Shown here: positions 1 through 7,423 of the stretch, one piece after another
How the letters are laid out: each line of letters starts with the position of its first letter
How positions within the stretch are numbered: the first letter of the stretch is position 1
NCBI GenBank assembly: GCA_033765235.1
Contig: JANRIG010000009.1
Coordinates: forward strand, 124,001 to 188,000
Length of the DNA: 64,000 nucleotides
DNA from: JANRIG01 sp033765235
Lineage (GTDB): Bacteria; Bacteroidota; Bacteroidia; Cytophagales; UBA9547
Reading direction: 5' to 3'
Program-made: the position numbers and the translations under genes
Notes under the pieces: model-generated
The model's input: only the letters and a program-made list of their open reading frames with translations
The model's database searches: none
Told to the model about the DNA's origin: nothing

Positions 1-516
1 GTAAATACCTACAAAGGTACTTTTATAGATATAGGTACCTACCATTATCACAAAGTATTTGGCAGTGAATATGGGTTTAGTCAATACAAGTTAGACTTCA
101 GACAGTTTTTTGAGGTTGTCAAAAATCAAGTATTGGCATACCAATTGATATTTGAGTACAATGAGGGCAATGTGACCTTTATGCAGATGGCACACATGGG
201 AGGTGCTGTGGCCATGAGAGGCTACTACTACGGTCGCTACCGTGACAAGATACACCATACATTGCAAGCAGAGTACAGGGTAAAGCTCACAGATTTTTTT
301 GGGTTCGTAATCTTTGGTGGGATGGCCAACATAGCTAATACGTGGAGCACCTATGAGATAAATACGCTAAAAGTAGCCGGGGGTGCGGGTATCAGGCTCA
401 ATATCAATAAGCAAGAAAAGGTATTTGTAAGGCTCGATGGAGGAATAGGAGAAATAGACACACGCACAGGTGAAAACAGCTATGGCATATACTTTCATGT
501 AGGAGAGGCGTTTTAA
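1..516 (+). CDS. Omp85/BamA-TamA-like outer-membrane barrel, C-terminal part
   Basis: This is the last ~171 codons of a gene entering from the left edge; the frame is open from base 1, so internal start-like codons such as TTG at 133 are not real starts. The visible part alternates polar and aromatic residues like beta-strands. It contains GGAVAMRGYYYGRYRDK, which resembles the RGY/GRYRD segment of the bacterial surface antigen (D15/Omp85) barrel, then Gly-rich strands. It ends in a C-terminal Phe (GEAF), the usual recognition residue for the BAM machinery. It is therefore inferred to be an outer-membrane beta-barrel that could assemble or move proteins or lipids; the N-terminal domains that would separate BamA, TamA and patatin-fused types lie outside. 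It converges on lysA with a 3-base gap. Confidence 0.72.
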   Translation, partial: VNTYKGTFIDIGTYHYHKVFGSEYGFSQYKLDFRQFFEVVKNQVLAYQLIFEYNEGNVTFMQMAHMGGAVAMRGYYYGRYRDKIHHTLQAEYRVKLTDFFGFVIFGGMANIANTWSTYEINTLKVAGGAGIRLNINKQEKVFVRLDGGIGEIDTRTGENSYGIYFHVGEAF

Positions 517-519
517 TTG

Positions 520-1749
520 CTAAAACACCTCTATTTGATTATGTAATATGTCTTCCAAGGTTTCGCGCTTGCGTATAAGGTATGGCTCACCATGATATAC
601 CAATACTTCGGCTGGGCGTGGGCGAGAGTTGTATTGCGAGGCCATGCTCATACCGTAAGCTCCTGCATTGAGTATGGCTAGGTAATCGCCCTGCCTCACT
701 TCGGGTATGGAGCGCTGCCAAGCAAATGTATCTGTCTCACAAATATTTCCCACTACAGACACAGGTGTAGGATTGCCTGTTGGGTTGCTCACATTTACTA
801 TTTCATGATGTGCACCATACATCATGGGGCGAATAAGGTGGTTGAGTCCAGAGTCTATACCTGCAAAGGTGGTATTGGGTGCATGCTTGAGTACGTTGGT
901 ATGTACTAATAATATACCGCATTGGCTCACCAAATATTTGCCCGGCTCAAACCATACTTGAGGGGTAGCACCATATTCTTTGCCAAACTTTGATATAGCT
1001 TTTTTAACATTTGCACCAAACATGGCGAGGTCGGCATATTTATCGTCGGGTTTATAGGGCACTTTGTACCCTCCGCCAAAGTCTATGATTTTGATATTTT
1101 CAAATTTTGTAGCAACCTCCAATATTTTATTTGCCACTTTCATAAACACTTCTATATCTGATATATCGGAGCCTGTATGTACATGTATACCTGCTACATT
1201 TATATTATACTTATGCACCACGCCCAGCAGAGCCTCTGTATAATCTATAGATATTCCAAACTTACTGTCTATATGTCCTGTGCTTATTTTGAGATTTCCG
1301 CCCGCCATCACATGGGGGTTTATTCGTATGCTGCAAGGAATTGTATTGCCATATTTTTTGCCCCACTCTGTGAGTATGTGCATATTGTCTATATTGACAA
1401 ATACCCCCAGTTGTACTGCTTGCATTATTTCAGCAAAGCTCACACTATTAGGCGTGTAGGTTATTTGCTCCGGCACAAATCCGGCTTTCATGCATATGTG
1501 TACCTCTTCAAGTGACACAGTGTCTACATCGCATCCCAATTGTTTGATGTATTTAAGTATTGATATATTTGTGAGTGCCTTTACGGCATATTTAATTTTA
1601 AAATTAAGCCCTTCAAAGGCAGTAGTAAGATTTTCTACTTGTATGCTTATTACCTCAGCATCATATATATATAATGGCGTGCCATATTGCCTCGCAAGAG
1701 ATAGAAGAGAAATATTTTGTATTTTATATTCGTTATTTATTAGTTTCAT
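520..1749 (-). CDS. lysA: Diaminopimelate decarboxylase (lysine biosynthesis)
   Basis: LysA removes CO2 from meso-diaminopimelate to give L-lysine in the cytoplasm, using pyridoxal phosphate. I chose the ATG at 1749 (MKLINNEYK, 409 aa) over an in-frame start 10 codons upstream because family alignment begins there. The PLP-binding Lys is in YAVKALTN (Lys57). The alanine-racemase-like barrel carries HVHTGSDI and the phosphate-binding GGGYKVPY. The C-terminal barrel has EPGKYLVS, CETDTFA with the active-site Cys of the partner subunit, and GAYGMSMASQYNSRPRP. Length is normal for the family. A TAnnTTTG box lies 28 bases upstream. No other lysine gene is adjacent, so it appears monocistronic. Confidence 0.95.
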   Translation of the reverse strand: MKLINNEYKIQNISLLSLARQYGTPLYIYDAEVISIQVENLTTAFEGLNFKIKYAVKALTNISILKYIKQLGCDVDTVSLEEVHICMKAGFVPEQITYTPNSVSFAEIMQAVQLGVFVNIDNMHILTEWGKKYGNTIPCSIRINPHVMAGGNLKISTGHIDSKFGISIDYTEALLGVVHKYNINVAGIHVHTGSDISDIEVFMKVANKILEVATKFENIKIIDFGGGYKVPYKPDDKYADLAMFGANVKKAISKFGKEYGATPQVWFEPGKYLVSQCGILLVHTNVLKHAPNTTFAGIDSGLNHLIRPMMYGAHHEIVNVSNPTGNPTPVSVVGNICETDTFAWQRSIPEVRQGDYLAILNAGAYGMSMASQYNSRPRPAEVLVYHGEPYLIRKRETLEDILHNQIEVF

Positions 1750-1776
1750 ATTTACACCCCCATGCCTAGTTGATTG

Positions 1777-1784
1777 CAAATCTA
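1777..1784 (-). promoter_or_regulatory. Candidate -7 box of lysA
   Basis: On the minus strand the bases read TAGATTTG, an exact match to the Bacteroidota -7 consensus TAnnTTTG, 28 bases before the lysA ATG. No TTTG -33 element occurs at the usual ~19-base spacing, so this is a weak call. Confidence 0.4.
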
Positions 1785-1834
1785 AGTGAATTTATACAAA
1801 CTATGAAAAATACTATTTTTTGATAGGAATTTGA

Positions 1835-2466
1835 CTAATATACCTTTTGAGAATGCAGTACTGCATCTAATATTCTTGTTTTAATAGCTTGCAGCTTGAT
1901 GGGCTTCATAAGTTTTGGCGGGTCAATATTTGGGTCAATATCATCAAAATATACAAGACACTTCAAGGCAATTAAAGGATTGGTTAAAGGGTATTTGATT
2001 TGAAAAAATTGCATCATTTGGTCTATCGAAAAATATTGCAACAGGTAATAGATATCTATAAAATCTTTGAGCCGCTTGCCTGAGCGCGTAATGGCATTTA
2101 GCTTCATGGCAGCTATATCTTCTTTTGACAAGTAGGTAATGCCTTCTTCAGTAATGGGAGGCAGCACATATTTGTAATTGTGAGTGATAAAGTCAGTTTT
2201 TACTTTATTAATGGAACCAATAATACAATTTGGTCTATTATAAAATGATATAAACTCAAATTTTTTAGAGAGAAAATCCATAACTTTAATGTCGTTAAAT
2301 TCGGCATTTGTAAATAAGTCTATGTCAATCGAGTTTCTATGTCCCATTTGCAGGGAAGTGCTGTACCTCCTACTAATACAAAACCTGCAAACTCTTTTAA
2401 AGATTGTAATTCTTGAATAAGTTTAAAAGTAGCCTCTTCTACTATGAAAGGCTCTTTATGCAACAT
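1835..2466 (-). pseudogene. AbiEii-type nucleotidyltransferase toxin, frameshifted
   Basis: Two overlapping reading frames together give one ~210-aa protein of the AbiEii/AbiGii (MNT nucleotidyltransferase) family. The 5' part starts at the ATG at 2466 and reads through FAGFVLVGGTALP, the conserved GGTAL motif. It then leaves frame at the GGG run at 2353-2355 and stops 10 codons later. The next frame continues with MGHRNSIDIDLF, holding the D-x-D metal motif, and KLNAITRSGKRLKDFIDIYYLL, typical of the family. One extra C (coding strand) would join them as GGTALPLQMGHRNS. In AbiE-type systems the toxin is a nucleotidyltransferase. The gene overlaps its upstream partner by 11 bases. Either it is inactivated or the base was lost in sequencing. 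Confidence 0.75.
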
Positions 2467-2731
2467 GCTGTATAAGGTCTGACTCTAAGAAAAAGTATGC
2501 AAAATCTTTGTCTCTTTGGTCGAGTTGTGCACTCCAATCTATAGCATCTTTGATTTGTGCTTTGGTATAGCATCGCAACATTTCTCTCCATTGGTATAGA
2601 TTTCCAAGTTGCAATATCCTTTCACATACTATTCTATACGATTTTTGGTAGTTAAATGTAGTTAAGTCATACTCCCAAAGCAGTGTTTGAGGAATATCTG
2701 GGTTTGAAAATGAAGTCTTTTTTGGGTTCAT
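2456..2731 (-). CDS. DUF6922-like protein, putative antitoxin partner
   Basis: A 91-aa protein starting at the ATG at 2731 (MNPKKTSF); an in-frame start 12 codons upstream looks less likely. It contains PQTLLWEYD near the N-terminus and SYRIVCERILQLGNLYQWREM in the middle, which resembles the small DUF6922 domain found before AbiEii-type nucleotidyltransferases in Bacteroidota and Firmicutes. That name is from memory and not certain. It overlaps the AbiEii-like gene by 11 bases, the usual tight coupling of an antitoxin with its toxin. No DNA-binding helix-turn-helix is obvious. A role as antitoxin or cofactor is inferred only from position. Confidence 0.6.
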   Translation of the reverse strand: MNPKKTSFSNPDIPQTLLWEYDLTTFNYQKSYRIVCERILQLGNLYQWREMLRCYTKAQIKDAIDWSAQLDQRDKDFAYFFLESDLIQHVA

Positions 2732-2921
2732 ACAGATTAGCTCATTACAATACTGCAATATAATCATTATATATCTATGTTACATGTATGCCCAATAACT
2801 AATTATCCAAATTTTACAGATAGGATTTTGTTGTAAGACTTAAGGTGAAAAAAATGATGATTAAAGCTCTACTTATTAATAATACAAGTATTACACTACT
2901 TTACGCAGCACTACAAAAAAG

Positions 2922-2992
2922 AGGTCGCGAGCAGATTCGAACTGCTGTAGAAGCTTTTGCAGAGCTCTGCCTAGCCTCTCGGCCACACGACC
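2922..2992 (-). tRNA. tRNA-Cys (anticodon GCA)
   Basis: The minus strand folds as a full cloverleaf of 71 nt. The acceptor stem GGTCGTG pairs with CGCGACC (one G-T pair), the D stem is GCC/GGC, and the anticodon stem GAGCT/AGCTT encloses loop CTGCAAA with anticodon GCA at 2958-2960. The T arm is AGCAG-TTCGAAT-CTGCT. The discriminator base is T, as cysteinyl-tRNA synthetase requires. CCA is not encoded. It starts 10 bases after the rpsA stop codon on the same strand, so it is probably co-transcribed with rpsA. Confidence 0.95.
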
Positions 2993-3002
2993 TTACTTTT
3001 TA

Positions 3003-4826
3003 TTATTTTTTAGGTCTATAACTTTTTTTAGACTTTGGAGAGTCTTCATCTTCCTCCATTTGGTCTTTTAGTGCAGAAAGTACACCGAAGTCTCCAAATG
3101 TTTCTTTGTCAGCTTTTCTGTCATCTGAGTCACCTTTTTTGCCTCTTCTATGCTCTGATTTTTCTTTTGACACTCCTTCGTCACTTCTCTTAGCCGATTG
3201 TTGATAAGACTTAGTGTGTGACAAGATGATTTTTTTGTCTTCTTTTGAAAATTCTAAAACTACAAAATAAAGTGTTTCTCCTACATCTGCCAATGTGCCA
3301 TCTTCTTTAGTCATATTTTTGGCTGGACAAAAACCCTCAATACCATAAGGCAACTCTACCAATATACCTTTGTCATTTTTAGAGTTTACAGTGCCTTTAT
3401 GCTGCGAGCCTTGCGTGAATATGGTTTCAAATGCCTCCCATGGATTTTGCTCCAAGTGTTTGTGACTCAGGGCTAAGCGTTTGTTTTCTACATCTATTTC
3501 CAACACTACTACATCCAGTGTTTCGCCCGCTTTGATAAATTCGGACGGGTGTTTTATTTTTTTAGTCCATGACAAGTCTGATACGTGTACCAAACCATCA
3601 ATGCCTTCCTCAAGTTCTATGAAAAGTCCAAAACTGGTGAGGTTTCTCACTACACCTGTGTGCTTGGTGTTTGTAGCGTATTTTTGTACTATTTCATTGC
3701 GCGACCATGGGTCTTGGGTAAGTTGCTTGATACCGAGCGACATTTTGCGCTCTTCACGGTCTATGGTGAGCACTACTGCTTCATATTCTTCACCCAAGGT
3801 GAAATATTCTGATGGGTTTTTAAGGTGTTGTGACCATGATATTTCAGATACATGCACAAGACCTTCTACTCCGGGCAATATCTCAATGAATGCACCATAA
3901 TCTGCTATATTTACTACTTTGCCTTTTACTTTGGAATTGGCATCTACATCTGCAGGTAGTGCATCCCAAGGGTGTGGAGTGAGCTGCTTCATACCGAGCG
4001 ATATACGTTTTTTCTCATCGTCAAAGTCAAGTACTACTATATTTACTTTGTCATCCAGTTTGAGTACTTCTTCAGGATGGTTTACACGCCCCCATGATAT
4101 ATCTGTGATGTGCAGCAAGCCGTCTACGCCACCAAGATCTATGAATACTCCAAAGTTTGTAATATTTTTGACGGTACCTTCCAATACCTGACCTTTTTCG
4201 AGGTTGGCAATAATGCCCATTTTTTGTTCTTCAAGGTCTTTTTCTATGAGCACCTTGTGCGACACCACCACATTGTCATTGGTATAGTTGATTTTCACCA
4301 CTTTTACCTCCATTTTTTTATTCACATATATGTCAAAGTCGCGAATGGGTTTCACATCTATCTGTGAGCCGGGCAAAAATGCTTCTACCCCGAATATATC
4401 AATGATGAGACCGCCTTTGGTACGGCGCTTTACAAATCCTTCTATGATTACATCGTTTTGCAATGCGTCTTCTATCTGTTTCCATGCTTGTACAAGTTTG
4501 GCTTTTTTGCGTGAGAGTACCAGCTGTCCTGATCTGTCTTCTTGGCTTTCTACAAATACTTCTACTTCGTCGCCTATTTTGAGGTCGGGCATATCGCGAA
4601 ACTCTTGCACTGATATGAGACCATCAGATTTAAAGCCAATATTTAGTATTACATCCCTATCTGAGATTCCTACTACTGTGCCTTTGATAAGAGTTTTTTC
4701 GTTAATTTTGTTAAATGTATTTTCATACATTTGGTTGAGCTGGGCAAGTTCATCACTATCATAACCTGCACCAAATCCTTTGTGGTCAAGCTTTGACCAA
4801 TCGAAATCTATAAGAGGGGTATTCAT
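3003..4826 (-). CDS. rpsA: 30S ribosomal protein S1
   Basis: S1 binds mRNA and helps the 30S subunit load it for initiation. The 607-aa protein has six S1 (OB-fold) repeats, at roughly residues 42-108, 125-198, 210-282, 295-368, 384-455 and 470-540. Repeats 3-5 show the classic pattern FGVFIDL..GVDGLLHITDISW. A charged linker (KSEHRRGKKGDSDDRK) and a basic tail follow; this ~600-aa size with a charged tail is usual in Bacteroidota. The ATG at 4826 gives MNTPLIDFDWSKLDHKGFG. The leader is ~110-165 nt and begins at a strong TAnnTTTG box at 4934-4941. tRNA-Cys follows 10 bases downstream. Confidence 0.97.
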   Translation of the reverse strand: MNTPLIDFDWSKLDHKGFGAGYDSDELAQLNQMYENTFNKINEKTLIKGTVVGISDRDVILNIGFKSDGLISVQEFRDMPDLKIGDEVEVFVESQEDRSGQLVLSRKKAKLVQAWKQIEDALQNDVIIEGFVKRRTKGGLIIDIFGVEAFLPGSQIDVKPIRDFDIYVNKKMEVKVVKINYTNDNVVVSHKVLIEKDLEEQKMGIIANLEKGQVLEGTVKNITNFGVFIDLGGVDGLLHITDISWGRVNHPEEVLKLDDKVNIVVLDFDDEKKRISLGMKQLTPHPWDALPADVDANSKVKGKVVNIADYGAFIEILPGVEGLVHVSEISWSQHLKNPSEYFTLGEEYEAVVLTIDREERKMSLGIKQLTQDPWSRNEIVQKYATNTKHTGVVRNLTSFGLFIELEEGIDGLVHVSDLSWTKKIKHPSEFIKAGETLDVVVLEIDVENKRLALSHKHLEQNPWEAFETIFTQGSQHKGTVNSKNDKGILVELPYGIEGFCPAKNMTKEDGTLADVGETLYFVVLEFSKEDKKIILSHTKSYQQSAKRSDEGVSKEKSEHRRGKKGDSDDRKADKETFGDFGVLSALKDQMEEDEDSPKSKKSYRPKK

Positions 4827-4933
4827 TAATTATTATGTGGCCGCTGTACACATACCAACTGGCCAAATTGATATGAATTAGTTAAAACATTCACCTACAA
4901 CATGTTAGACGACCGATTATTTAAAACGGACTG

Positions 4934-4941
4934 CAAAGGTA
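4934..4941 (-). promoter_or_regulatory. rpsA promoter -7 box
   Basis: The minus strand reads TACCTTTG followed by CAG, an exact TAnnTTTG Bacteroidota -7 element of the form common before ribosomal-protein genes. It is preceded by a long A/T-only tract in place of a clear TTTG -33 element. Transcription from here would leave a leader of about 100 nt before the rpsA ATG at 4826. Confidence 0.65.
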
Positions 4942-4997
4942 CGATTTTAATTTTAATATTAAAAATAATAATATAAAATTGAGCAAAATGCAAGTAT

Positions 4998-5777
4998 ATG
5001 TATGGTATATGTAATATGAGTGTAGTGCCTGTGAGGGCTGCAGACAATGAACGAAGCGAAATGGTAACTCAAATGCTTTTTGGAGATGTGTACAGTGTAG
5101 TAAATGAAAATGAGCATGGCAAATGGATAAAAATAAAGTTGCACTTTGATGAATATGAAGGCTGGATTAGCCAAAATATGTATCACTCCATAAGTGAGAG
5201 TGATATGAGTACATACTCAAGTGCTCCACACGGCATTTGCTACGATGATGTGGCACTGGTAGAGAGCAAAGCTGCTTCACACTTGATACTATTAGGCAGC
5301 ACTCTGCCTGTAATCCAAGGCAGAAACATACTAATAGGTAACACCACTTATACCTATGAAGGAGATTTGATAGATATTCCTAAGAAAATCACTCCTGATA
5401 TTATCAACTTTACCTGTATGAGATATATGCACGCCCCTTACTTTTGGGGAGGCAAAACGCTATTTGGCACCGATTGCTCAGGATTTGTGCAAATAGTGTA
5501 TAAGTTACTAGGATATCAGATAAAAAGAGATGCATATCAGCAGGCTATGTGTGGAAAAGATATAAAAAATATAGCCGACATTAACGTCGGTGATTTAGCA
5601 TTCTTTGAGAATGAAGAAAAAAGGATAACTCATGTGGGCATAATATTGGAATATAATCATATTATACATGCACACGGCAGAGTAAGGATAGATATATTGG
5701 ACGATACAGGAATAATTAATATAGAAAACAAACAATATTCACACAAATTGAGTAAAATAAAAAGAATAATAGAATAA
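4998..5777 (+). CDS. NlpC/P60 family peptidoglycan endopeptidase
   Basis: A 259-aa cysteine peptidase of the NlpC/P60 fold, expected to cleave peptide bonds in the peptidoglycan stem (often gamma-D-Glu-diamino acid). The N-terminal ~130 residues look like two bacterial SH3-type modules (YGICNMSVVPVRAADNERSEM..., GKWIKIKL, YEGWIS). The catalytic domain follows with the nucleophile in FGTDCSGFVQ (Cys160), then His in THVGIILEYN and a second His in HIIHAHGRVRID. No signal peptide is seen, although MYGICNMSVVPVR is the family's usual beginning. It is divergent from rpsA, and its stop shares one base with the ATG of the HNH gene (TAATG), so the two are translationally coupled. Confidence 0.9.
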   Translation: MYGICNMSVVPVRAADNERSEMVTQMLFGDVYSVVNENEHGKWIKIKLHFDEYEGWISQNMYHSISESDMSTYSSAPHGICYDDVALVESKAASHLILLGSTLPVIQGRNILIGNTTYTYEGDLIDIPKKITPDIINFTCMRYMHAPYFWGGKTLFGTDCSGFVQIVYKLLGYQIKRDAYQQAMCGKDIKNIADINVGDLAFFENEEKRITHVGIILEYNHIIHAHGRVRIDILDDTGIINIENKQYSHKLSKIKRIIE

Positions 5778-6307
5778 TGGCCTACAGGGTGCTAGTATTG
5801 AACCAAGATTACAGCCCGCTTGCAGTGTGCAATACCGAGCGTGCATTTTTATTGGTGTTTTTGCACAAAGCCGAGTTGGTAGCAGAGGCTAAAGACAGGT
5901 TTTTTAGAACTGTAAATTCGAGTTTTGCCATGCCCTCTGTCATAAAGCTCAACGGCTATGTGAAACTACCCTATCGTGGGGTGCTGCTCAACAGGCAAAA
6001 TATATTCAAGCGCGATGGTCACAAATGTATGTATTGCGGCTCTACACACAATCTCACTATAGACCATGTGATGCCACGTTCGCGCGGGGGTGCATCGAGC
6101 TGGGACAACCTTGCCACTGCGTGCCGCAACTGCAATGCGCGTAAGGGCGATTTTACACCTGAAGAGGCTAAAATGCCTTTGCGTCAAAAGCCATATAAGC
6201 CCTCATTTCTAATATTTTTAAGAGACTTTTCGGGCAATATTGATGAGCAGTGGTATCCGTATCTTGGCAAAGTATCGCCACTATTGAATGAAACTAAGGT
6301 GTGGTAG
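5777..6307 (+). CDS. HNH endonuclease family protein
   Basis: A 176-aa protein of the common Bacteroidota HNH nuclease family. The N-terminus YRVLVLNQDYSPLAVCNTERA is typical. The zinc/HNH core has CMYCG (around residue 84), LTIDHVMPRSRGG with the catalytic Asp-His, WDNLATACRNCNARKGD with the second Cys pair and the final Asn-Cys. The expected activity is metal-dependent DNA cleavage or nicking; the physiological substrate is unknown and it is widespread in non-mobile contexts. Its ATG overlaps the NlpC/P60 stop by one base, so it is the second gene of a two-gene operon. The gene converges on the peroxiredoxin-like gene with 11 bases between them. Confidence 0.88.
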   Translation: MAYRVLVLNQDYSPLAVCNTERAFLLVFLHKAELVAEAKDRFFRTVNSSFAMPSVIKLNGYVKLPYRGVLLNRQNIFKRDGHKCMYCGSTHNLTIDHVMPRSRGGASSWDNLATACRNCNARKGDFTPEEAKMPLRQKPYKPSFLIFLRDFSGNIDEQWYPYLGKVSPLLNETKVW

Positions 6308-6318
6308 GATTTATTAAA

Positions 6319-6885
6319 TCAAGGGTTTTTTGCAAAATTTTCTATAGACTCTGCCGTGAGCCTGTCATTAAGATGTTGGGCATGGTGTATTTTTCTGATA
6401 ATGAGCATTTCGTCTATCAAAAACTCAGCAGGCATAGTACTGTATGATTCTTTGCCTGCCATCATATGTAGGGGTAAGTTATTGAGCTTTGCCTTTATGG
6501 CTGTCTGTATAAACTGTGTCAGATGACTGTAGTTGGACTTTGACACAGACTGTTCTATTCCATATATATTGTACCACACTCGCTCAGGGTCTGATATGAT
6601 GGGTATGGGAGATGTACCTTTGTGAAAACTGCTTTGAAGAAGTACATTTTGGGTAGACTCAAAGAAAAAAATCATGTGAAGATTCATTTCTAAAAATTTT
6701 TCATAGTATTTGGATAATGTATGCACCCTAAGGTTGCAAAATGGACAGCCTGCATGTCTGAAAAAACCTATAAATATTTTCTTGCCTTTATAGGATTCGA
6801 GTGATATTAATCTGCCGTAAATATCTAGCAACTCAAATTTGGGTGCTGTAATATTGACTTCGGCTACTGCTATACTTTCACTCAT
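6319..6885 (-). CDS. Peroxiredoxin-like (AhpC/TSA-like) thioredoxin-fold protein
   Basis: A 188-aa thioredoxin-fold protein. APKFELLDIYGRLISLESYKGKK is the usual entry strand of peroxiredoxin/TlpA-like proteins. GFFRHAGCPFCNLRV carries a CPFC motif near residue 46-49, and PIISDPERVWYNIYGI matches the AhpC/TSA-like (AhpC-TSA_2) region. The probable role is thiol-dependent reduction of peroxides or a related redox reaction in the cytoplasm; there is no signal peptide. The CxxC arrangement in place of the classic peroxiredoxin TxxC makes substrate prediction unsafe. It stands alone: the gene on its left is convergent and the DUF983 gene is ~160 bases upstream. Confidence 0.75.
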   Translation of the reverse strand: MSESIAVAEVNITAPKFELLDIYGRLISLESYKGKKIFIGFFRHAGCPFCNLRVHTLSKYYEKFLEMNLHMIFFFESTQNVLLQSSFHKGTSPIPIISDPERVWYNIYGIEQSVSKSNYSHLTQFIQTAIKAKLNNLPLHMMAGKESYSTMPAEFLIDEMLIIRKIHHAQHLNDRLTAESIENFAKNP

Positions 6886-7047
6886 GTATGTATAACAATA
6901 ATTTTGGTGAAATGTTACGAAATATTATTTTGCATCAATTACAAAAAAATACTTGGGGAGAGCCAGTGGCAATTTTAGCTTTTATTTTGTATTCCACTAA
7001 TTTTGATGAAGAACCATCCTTATAGCTTATTGGTAGAAAAACATAAA

Positions 7048-7397
7048 TTATTTATCACGCGGTATAAATATGTATAGCCACACTATACGTGATATCCTGT
7101 AATTGAATGGAAATAAGGCTACACATGATATGGTAGAAATTACAATATTTTTTTATCAAATATTTCATTTCCATACAATCTGCAAATAAGAAATATCATA
7201 AAGGTTTCTAACACTATTAGTGCATAACTTACATACATGGCACCAAAAAAAAATCCCGGTTCCATATTATATTTAATACCACAATGATTGCATGTTGGAT
7301 GCATATTGCTCAGATTAGTAAATTTAAAAAGGTTATCACTCTCAAATATCTGACCTTGTGTACATCTTGGGCATTTGTTTTGTAAGATAAGTCGCAC
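7048..7397 (-). pseudogene. DUF983 membrane protein interrupted by a frameshift
   Basis: The first frame (7397 to 7140, GTG start, 85 aa) has the DUF983 hallmarks: a zinc-ribbon-like NKCPRCTQGQIFE, then CNHCG, then EPGFFFGAMYVSYAL in the first membrane helix. It stops early, before the second helix. The missing part is present just downstream in the -1 frame: ISTISCVALFPFNYRISRIVWL..., ending at the stop at 7048-7050. It corresponds to the family's final helix and LPY..R.SRSIW-like motif. The switch falls at seven A on the coding strand (7148-7154). Eight A, or a -1 slip on the A7 run, would restore a ~116-aa protein, the normal family length. The GTG lies 26 bases after the TPR gene. Confidence 0.75.
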
Positions 7398-7423
7398 TGT
7401 AGTATAGGCAATGTGTAAATTAT

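Noticed and set aside
133..516. A complete 127-aa gene starting at 133
   Set aside because: The start is a TTG inside a frame open from base 1, so it is the tail of a longer barrel protein.
2880..2893. A terminator behind tRNA-Cys (TAATAC-AA-GTATTA)
   Set aside because: The stem is short, purely AT-like and has too small a loop, with no T tract.
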